NCBI GenBank assembly: GCA_902492455.1
Contig: CABULH010000010.1
Location: 68,891-132,890, forward strand
Reading direction: 5' to 3'
From: an uncultured Oscillospiraceae bacterium
Lineage (GTDB): Bacteria; Bacillota; Clostridia; Oscillospirales; Acutalibacteraceae
DNA length: 64,000 nucleotides
Below are positions 60,098 to 64,000 of the stretch, in pieces (within the stretch, counting starts at the first letter, position 1; each line of letters opens with the position of its first letter). The position numbers and the translations under genes are program-made. Under the pieces are notes generated by a model that made no database searches, had not been told where the DNA came from, and worked only from the letters and a program-made list of their open reading frames with translations.

Positions 60098-61315
60098 TCA
60101 CGCCATGGCATCGCCGGCAGCGTATCTCCAGATATCTCGCTCCATGCATACATTCAGGCCGCAGCATCCGGCGGGTTCCAGATGATAGGTTTGATACAAT
60201 TCAGCAAACAGCTCCTTCACCCGGCGATAGTAATCCAAGCCCGGCGCCTGCATGGTTCCCATTACCGGCCGGCCCATGGGCATCCAGATAGAGGCGGTGG
60301 GAATGATGCCCCGCTGTGCCAAATAGGAGGCGCCTTCTTTAAGGGTATCGAAGTCCTCCAGTCCGATGATAAAATTGGAGAAGGCGGAACCCGGTCCAAA
60401 TTTTTCGGCGGTATATTCCAGCGCCTGCAGATGACGCTCACGAGTGGTAAAAGCAATCTTTCCCGGCGTAATCACCGCCGCCCTGTCCGGAGCCCATACC
60501 TCCAGGCTACAGGCGATCCGGCTGGCTCCCAGCGAGAAGTATTCGTCTATCAGATCCAGATCCTCCGGCGGGGTGATATACAGCAGAATTTCTCCGTTCA
60601 GCTTATTTCGGTCCACGGTACGCCGAATTTCCTTCAGATATGCTCGGATATGCCCGGCTTCCTCGGCACCCGCAAAGGTGGAGCCGCCGGTGATTTGTAC
60701 GCTGCTGCATCCTACCCGTTCCGCGGCGTAACGGACGATTTCCGCCACATCGGCAGGGGACACCGCCGAGGGCAAAGGTTTGTTTTTATTGGCCAGATGC
60801 TCAAAATCCGCACCGCTGAAGCAGAATTGGCAGGGCTTGCCTGACGCGGCGTATTCACAGGGCCAAAGGCATTGAAAAGCGACCCAGTCCAATCCCTGAA
60901 GAACGGCATTTCCAGCATAGGGCAGGCCGGAGGCGGTTTTTTGACGATAAAAATCGGTTTTCGGCGGGAAGGATACCCAATCCACCAATTGACCGTTATA
61001 CAGCAGAGCAGGCTTGTCTTCCACCACCTCCAGGGTGAAGGGCGTACCCAGCTGCGAGGCGTATTTCAGCAGTTTCAGATTGTCCCAGGACAGCATCCCG
61101 CCCAGATACTGCAGATGAAACCCCATGTCGGTCAGCTGTACAATGGTGCCGTCGGACAGCAGCAGACAATTGCAGGTCAGCGGACTGATATTCAGCCGGT
61201 ACAGATCGGAAAACCGTCGGTAGACCTCACGGCTCACCTTCAGCCCTCTGCTGACCACCAGACATTTCAACTCGATGGAATCCACCTGTTCCTTTCCCAG
61301 CATATAGGTATTCAT
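60098..61315 (-). CDS. Radical SAM protein with atypical cysteine spacing
   Basis: Radical SAM-type protein of 405 residues. An N-terminal domain of about 140 residues precedes the barrel. The cysteines are C149, C153, C162 and C165 in FQCLWPCEYAASGKPCQFC. If C162 and C165 are the last two cluster ligands, the first is C153, giving CX8CX2C in place of the classic CX3CX2C. SAM-binding features follow: VQITGGSTFAG near 210, then a strand with LLYITPPEDL. Further cysteines sit near the C-terminus (AGCCGLNVC). The substrate is unknown and neighbours (ldh, pgk) give no clue. ATG at 61315 has AAAGGGGGAG upstream. Confidence 0.8.
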   Translation of the reverse strand: MNTYMLGKEQVDSIELKCLVVSRGLKVSREVYRRFSDLYRLNISPLTCNCLLLSDGTIVQLTDMGFHLQYLGGMLSWDNLKLLKYASQLGTPFTLEVVEDKPALLYNGQLVDWVSFPPKTDFYRQKTASGLPYAGNAVLQGLDWVAFQCLWPCEYAASGKPCQFCFSGADFEHLANKNKPLPSAVSPADVAEIVRYAAERVGCSSVQITGGSTFAGAEEAGHIRAYLKEIRRTVDRNKLNGEILLYITPPEDLDLIDEYFSLGASRIACSLEVWAPDRAAVITPGKIAFTTRERHLQALEYTAEKFGPGSAFSNFIIGLEDFDTLKEGASYLAQRGIIPTASIWMPMGRPVMGTMQAPGLDYYRRVKELFAELYQTYHLEPAGCCGLNVCMERDIWRYAAGDAMA

Positions 61316-61509
61316 AGCGCTCCCCCTTTGTTTTCAGAATAGCACAAGGAGCCGCTGGTTTCTTGAAATTCCTTTGCAAAAACAGGAGAATATTCCGCTG
61401 TAAAGCGAAAGATGTCGAACCTGGTTCATCCACAGGTAAAAAGCCGATGAAAAGCAGGGGGATTAACAGATTTTTTACAGTTGTTTTTGCTCAAATACCG
61501 CCTATCCCC

Positions 61510-61538
61510 TTGCAAACAGGAAAGATTTATACTAAAAT
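61510..61538 (+). promoter_or_regulatory. Probable promoter of the pgk operon
   Basis: TTGCAA (61510-61515) and TAAAAT (61533-61538) are 17 nt apart; an overlapping TATACT at 61528 is badly spaced. The gap 61316-61509 before it holds nothing that I recognise. Confidence 0.5.
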
Positions 61539-61607
61539 AAGGGACTGGAAGAGTGTCAACCTTTTAACGAAAAATAGAGGAACACGGAAAGGATGTCAAA
61601 GAGCTTT

Positions 61608-62804
61608 ATGAACTATCTGAACAAGAAGACCATTGAAGACATCGACGTTAACGGCAAGAAGGTACTGGTGCGCTGTGATTTCAACGTACCGCTGGCCGAC
61701 GGCGTGATCACGGACGACAAGCGTATCCGGGAATCTATCCCCACCATCCAGTATCTGGCGGATCACGGCGCCGCGGTTATCCTCTGTTCTCATCTCGGCC
61801 GTCCCAAGGAGGATGACGAGGAATCCAAGAAAAAGGCTACCCTGGCACCTGTGGCCAAGCGTTTGGCGGAACTGATGGGCCGGGAAGTGAAGTTCACCAC
61901 TGATATTGTGGGCGACGAGGCCCATGCCATGGCGAAAGCGCTGAAGCCGGGCGAGATCATGGTGATTGAGAATGTGCGCTTCTTCAAGGCGGAAACCAAG
62001 AACGATCCGGAATATGCGAAGAAACTGGCGTCCCTGGCGGATATCTATGTCAATGACGCTTTTGGCACCGCTCACCGAGCGCATGCCTCCACCGCCGGTG
62101 TGGCGGATTATCTCCCCGCTGTCTGCGGCTACCTGATTCAAAAGGAGATCACCATCATGGGCGGCGCCCTGGCCAATCCCAAACGTCCCTTTGTGGCGAT
62201 TCTGGGCGGCGCCAAGGTTTCCGACAAAATCGGCGTTATCACCAATCTGATCGATAAGGTGGATACCCTCATCATCGGCGGCGCCATGGCGTATACCTTC
62301 AAGGCCGCCATGGGCGTGAAGATCGGTGATTCCAAGTTTGAGGCGGACAAAGAGGAGCTGGCTAAGGAAATCCTCAAGAAAGCCGAAGCCAAGGGCATCA
62401 AGTTCTTGCTGCCGGTGGATAACATCGCGGCGGATGCGTTTGATGTGAATGCCAATACCAAAGTTTTTGAAGGGGATATTGCCGACGGCTGGATGGGCCT
62501 GGATATCGGCCCCAAGAGCCAGCAGCTGTTCGCCGACGCGGTGAAGGATGCCGGTACCGTGGTGTGGAACGGTCCCATGGGCGTGTTCGAAATGGCACCC
62601 TTCGCGGGCGGTACCATTGCGGTGGCGAAGGCTATCGCGGAGAGCAATGCCATCTCCATCATCGGCGGCGGTGATTCCGCGGCAGCGGTCGAGCAGCTGG
62701 GCTTTGCCGATAAGATGACCCATATCTCCACCGGCGGCGGCGCTTCCCTGGAGTTCCTGGAAGGACTGGAGCTGCCGGGCATCGCCTGCCTCAACGATAA
62801 ATAA
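61608..62804 (+). CDS. pgk: Phosphoglycerate kinase
   Basis: Glycolytic enzyme of 398 residues that makes ATP from 1,3-bisphosphoglycerate and ADP. Signatures are VLVRCDFNVPL near residue 20 (substrate-binding signature), SHLGRP near 60, ENVRFF near 118, and the nucleotide-binding GGGDSAAAVEQ and STGGGASLEFLEG near the end. ATG at 61608 gives the usual family N-terminus (MNYLNKKTIEDIDV). An in-frame ATG at 61593 directly abuts the GGAAAGG and would add five residues; either is possible. It opens the pgk-tpiA-gpmI series. gapA and eno are not in the window. Confidence 0.96.
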   Translation: MNYLNKKTIEDIDVNGKKVLVRCDFNVPLADGVITDDKRIRESIPTIQYLADHGAAVILCSHLGRPKEDDEESKKKATLAPVAKRLAELMGREVKFTTDIVGDEAHAMAKALKPGEIMVIENVRFFKAETKNDPEYAKKLASLADIYVNDAFGTAHRAHASTAGVADYLPAVCGYLIQKEITIMGGALANPKRPFVAILGGAKVSDKIGVITNLIDKVDTLIIGGAMAYTFKAAMGVKIGDSKFEADKEELAKEILKKAEAKGIKFLLPVDNIAADAFDVNANTKVFEGDIADGWMGLDIGPKSQQLFADAVKDAGTVVWNGPMGVFEMAPFAGGTIAVAKAIAESNAISIIGGGDSAAAVEQLGFADKMTHISTGGGASLEFLEGLELPGIACLNDK

Positions 62805-62814
62805 GCAGTTAAGG

Positions 62815-62852
62815 CTCAGGGGAACGGTTGGCGTTCCCCTGAGGGCTTGTTT
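62815..62852 (+). terminator. Hairpin between pgk and tpiA
   Basis: CTCAGGGGAACG pairs with CGTTCCCCTGAG around a 5-nt loop, followed by GGCTTGTTTCC. Termination is likely partial, since tpiA follows 80 nt after pgk with no evident promoter. Confidence 0.6.
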
Positions 62853-62883
62853 CCCCTAAAAACAGGAAAAGGAATGGTTGAAA

Positions 62884-63639
62884 ATGCGTAAATATGTCAT
62901 CGCCGGCAACTGGAAAATGAATAAAACTCCCGCCGAGGCTACGGCTCTGATCAATGAGCTGAAGCCCCTGGTGGCCGATGCCGCCTGCGACGTGATCGTC
63001 GGCGTGCCCTTTGTGGATCTGCCCGCGGCCCTGGAAGCCACCAAAGGCACCAAAATCGGCGTGGCCGCGCAGAACTGCCACTGGGAAAAATCCGGCGCTT
63101 TCACCGGCGAAGTTTCCGCCGAAATGCTCAAGGCGATGGAAGTGGGCTATGTGATCATCGGCCACAGCGAGCGCCGAACCTACTTCGGCGATACCGACGT
63201 CACCGTGCAGAAGCGGGTACGGGCGGCGCTGAACGCGGGACTGACCGTCATCCTCTGCGTGGGCGAATATCTGGAGCAGCGGGAGCAGGGCGTCACCGGC
63301 GAGGTGGTTGCCATGCAGACCAAGATCGCTTTGGGCGGTGTATCCGAAGAGGAGCTGAGCCGGGTGATCATCGCTTATGAGCCGGTTTGGGCCATTGGCA
63401 CCGGCCGCACCGCCACCGCGCAGCAGGCCAACGAAGTCTGCGCCCTGATCCGCAACACCATCGCGGGCCTGTATCGCTGGGAGGCGGCGGACGATGTGGT
63501 GATCCAGTACGGCGGATCGATGAATGCGGGCAACGCTGCCGAGCTGCTGGCGCAGCCGGATGTGGACGGCGGCCTGATTGGCGGCGCGTCCCTGAAACCG
63601 GCGGATTTCGCCACCATTGTTAAAGCGGCCAGTAAATAA
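62884..63639 (+). CDS. tpiA: Triose-phosphate isomerase
   Basis: Cytosolic TIM-barrel enzyme of 251 residues that interconverts dihydroxyacetone phosphate and glyceraldehyde 3-phosphate. Catalytic residues are visible: Lys in GNWKMNKT near 12, His in IIGHSERR near 94, and Glu in AYEPVWAIGTG near 166. The phosphate-binding YGGSMNAGNA and GGLIGGASL motifs are at the end. ATG at 62884 has AAAAGGAA 9-10 nt upstream; a TTG at 62878 is in frame two codons earlier. It lies between pgk and gpmI. Confidence 0.97.
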   Translation: MRKYVIAGNWKMNKTPAEATALINELKPLVADAACDVIVGVPFVDLPAALEATKGTKIGVAAQNCHWEKSGAFTGEVSAEMLKAMEVGYVIIGHSERRTYFGDTDVTVQKRVRAALNAGLTVILCVGEYLEQREQGVTGEVVAMQTKIALGGVSEEELSRVIIAYEPVWAIGTGRTATAQQANEVCALIRNTIAGLYRWEAADDVVIQYGGSMNAGNAAELLAQPDVDGGLIGGASLKPADFATIVKAASK

Positions 63640-63650
63640 ACCTCACGGCG

Positions 63651-63686
63651 CGGCCGGGCAGGAGCGCCCGGCCGATGCTTTTTTAT
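63651..63686 (+). terminator. Terminator between tpiA and gpmI
   Basis: CGGCCGGGC (63651-63659) pairs with GCCCGGCCG (63666-63674), then ATGC and six T. gpmI may depend on read-through or on a promoter that I do not see in the 80 nt that follow. Confidence 0.8.
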
Positions 63687-63769
63687 CCGGTCCGGAAAAA
63701 TCGCCGAAGATGGTGACATACTATTGCAGGAAGGGATAGCCGGATAACCGGAAGAGAAGGAGTCTTTAT

Positions 63770-64000
63770 ATGAAAAAACCAGTGGTACTCATGATTATGG
63801 ATGGATTCGGACTGAATCCGGATGCCTACGGCAATGCCATCAAAGCGGCCAAAACCCCGAATCTCACCCGCCTGTTTGCGGAAAACCCCTTTACGAAAAT
63901 TGGCGCTTCCGGCATGGATGTGGGGCTGCCGGACGGACAGATGGGCAACAGCGAGGTGGGGCACACCAACATCGGCGCCGGCCGGGTGGTGTATCAGGAG
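63770..64000 (+). CDS. gpmI: 2,3-bisphosphoglycerate-independent phosphoglycerate mutase (partial, cut by window end)
   Basis: Start of GpmI; only the first 77 codons are inside the window. It interconverts 3- and 2-phosphoglycerate with two Mn ions. The N-terminus reads VVLMIMDGFGLN, with the metal-binding Asp, then GMDVGLPDGQMGNSEVGH, in which the Ser of GNSEVGH is the phosphorylated nucleophile. The ATG at 63770 has AGAAGGAG 7 nt upstream. The frame is open to the window edge. It continues the pgk-tpiA series, although a terminator hairpin precedes it. Confidence 0.95.
   Translation, partial: MKKPVVLMIMDGFGLNPDAYGNAIKAAKTPNLTRLFAENPFTKIGASGMDVGLPDGQMGNSEVGHTNIGAGRVVYQE

Noticed and set aside
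61410..61445. tRNA-like TCGAACC / GGTTC segment upstream of pgk
   Set aside because: No acceptor stem or cloverleaf could be drawn around it.

Overview
The window looks like chromosomal DNA of an endospore-forming, Gram-positive anaerobe of the class Clostridia, most like the Oscillospiraceae/Ruminococcaceae. Supporting genes are the forespore sigma factor SigG, SpoIID, a SpoIIQ-like LytM protein, the rny-ymdB pair, fakA-yloU (Asp23), YfmF/YfmH, a DUF4830 protein and a XpaC-type protein. Base composition is moderately GC-rich by eye. Several genes use TTG or GTG starts chosen by a clear Shine-Dalgarno (SD). I see no rRNA, tRNA, CRISPR array, prophage, transposase or plasmid function. No assignment was checked against a database.

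Layout. 1-5.4 kb: a minimal DEAD-box helicase, a G5/3D cell-wall protein, a YbjN-like protein and a secreted GH18 enzyme. 5.7-14.2 kb: an HtrA protease, then a leftward block of rny, ymdB, an orphan peptide-binding lipoprotein, asp23, fakA and a CmpB-type membrane protein. 14.7-22.2 kb: one giant cyclic beta-1,2-glucan synthase-like gene. 22.3-26.9 kb: yfmF, yfmH, lgt and folD. 27-30 kb: a more AT-rich stretch with two unknown envelope proteins and a XpaC-type protein. 30.4-35.8 kb: asnB and the branched-chain amino acid operon ilvB-ilvN-ilvC. 36.1-44.3 kb: sigG, an ANT(6)-type nucleotidyltransferase, a lipoprotein, an RNA methyltransferase, an asparaginase, a DUF4830 protein, a pseudouridine synthase and an MsmX/UgpC-type ATPase. 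44.7-50.5 kb: a PucR/CdaR-like regulator, then ftsE-ftsX, an EnvC/CwlO-like M23 protein and an S41-family protein. 50.6-59.9 kb: spoIID, citrate synthase, a membrane protein, a UroD-type methyltransferase with an AraC regulator, an ECF sigma factor with a rhodanese-bearing membrane partner, a SpoIIQ-like protein and L-lactate dehydrogenase. 60-64 kb: an unusual radical SAM protein and the glycolytic genes pgk, tpiA and gpmI (cut by the window end).

How the genes fit together. The window mixes housekeeping (glycolysis, amino acid and folate metabolism, RNA decay, lipoprotein maturation) with envelope and sporulation functions. FtsEX with the M23 protein forms the usual switch for a peptidoglycan hydrolase. 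SigG, SpoIID and the SpoIIQ-like protein act in engulfment and forespore development. Forespore-type promoter matches lie upstream of sigG and of the SpoIIQ-like gene.

Most worth a second look: a 182-nt intergenic repeat present twice (30067-30248 and 35891-36072) whose terminal hairpin shows compensatory base changes; a putative anti-sigma factor with an extracytoplasmic rhodanese domain; an S41 homologue that appears to have lost its catalytic Ser and Lys; a radical SAM protein with a CX8CX2C-like cysteine spacing; and a family of shared terminator hairpins.
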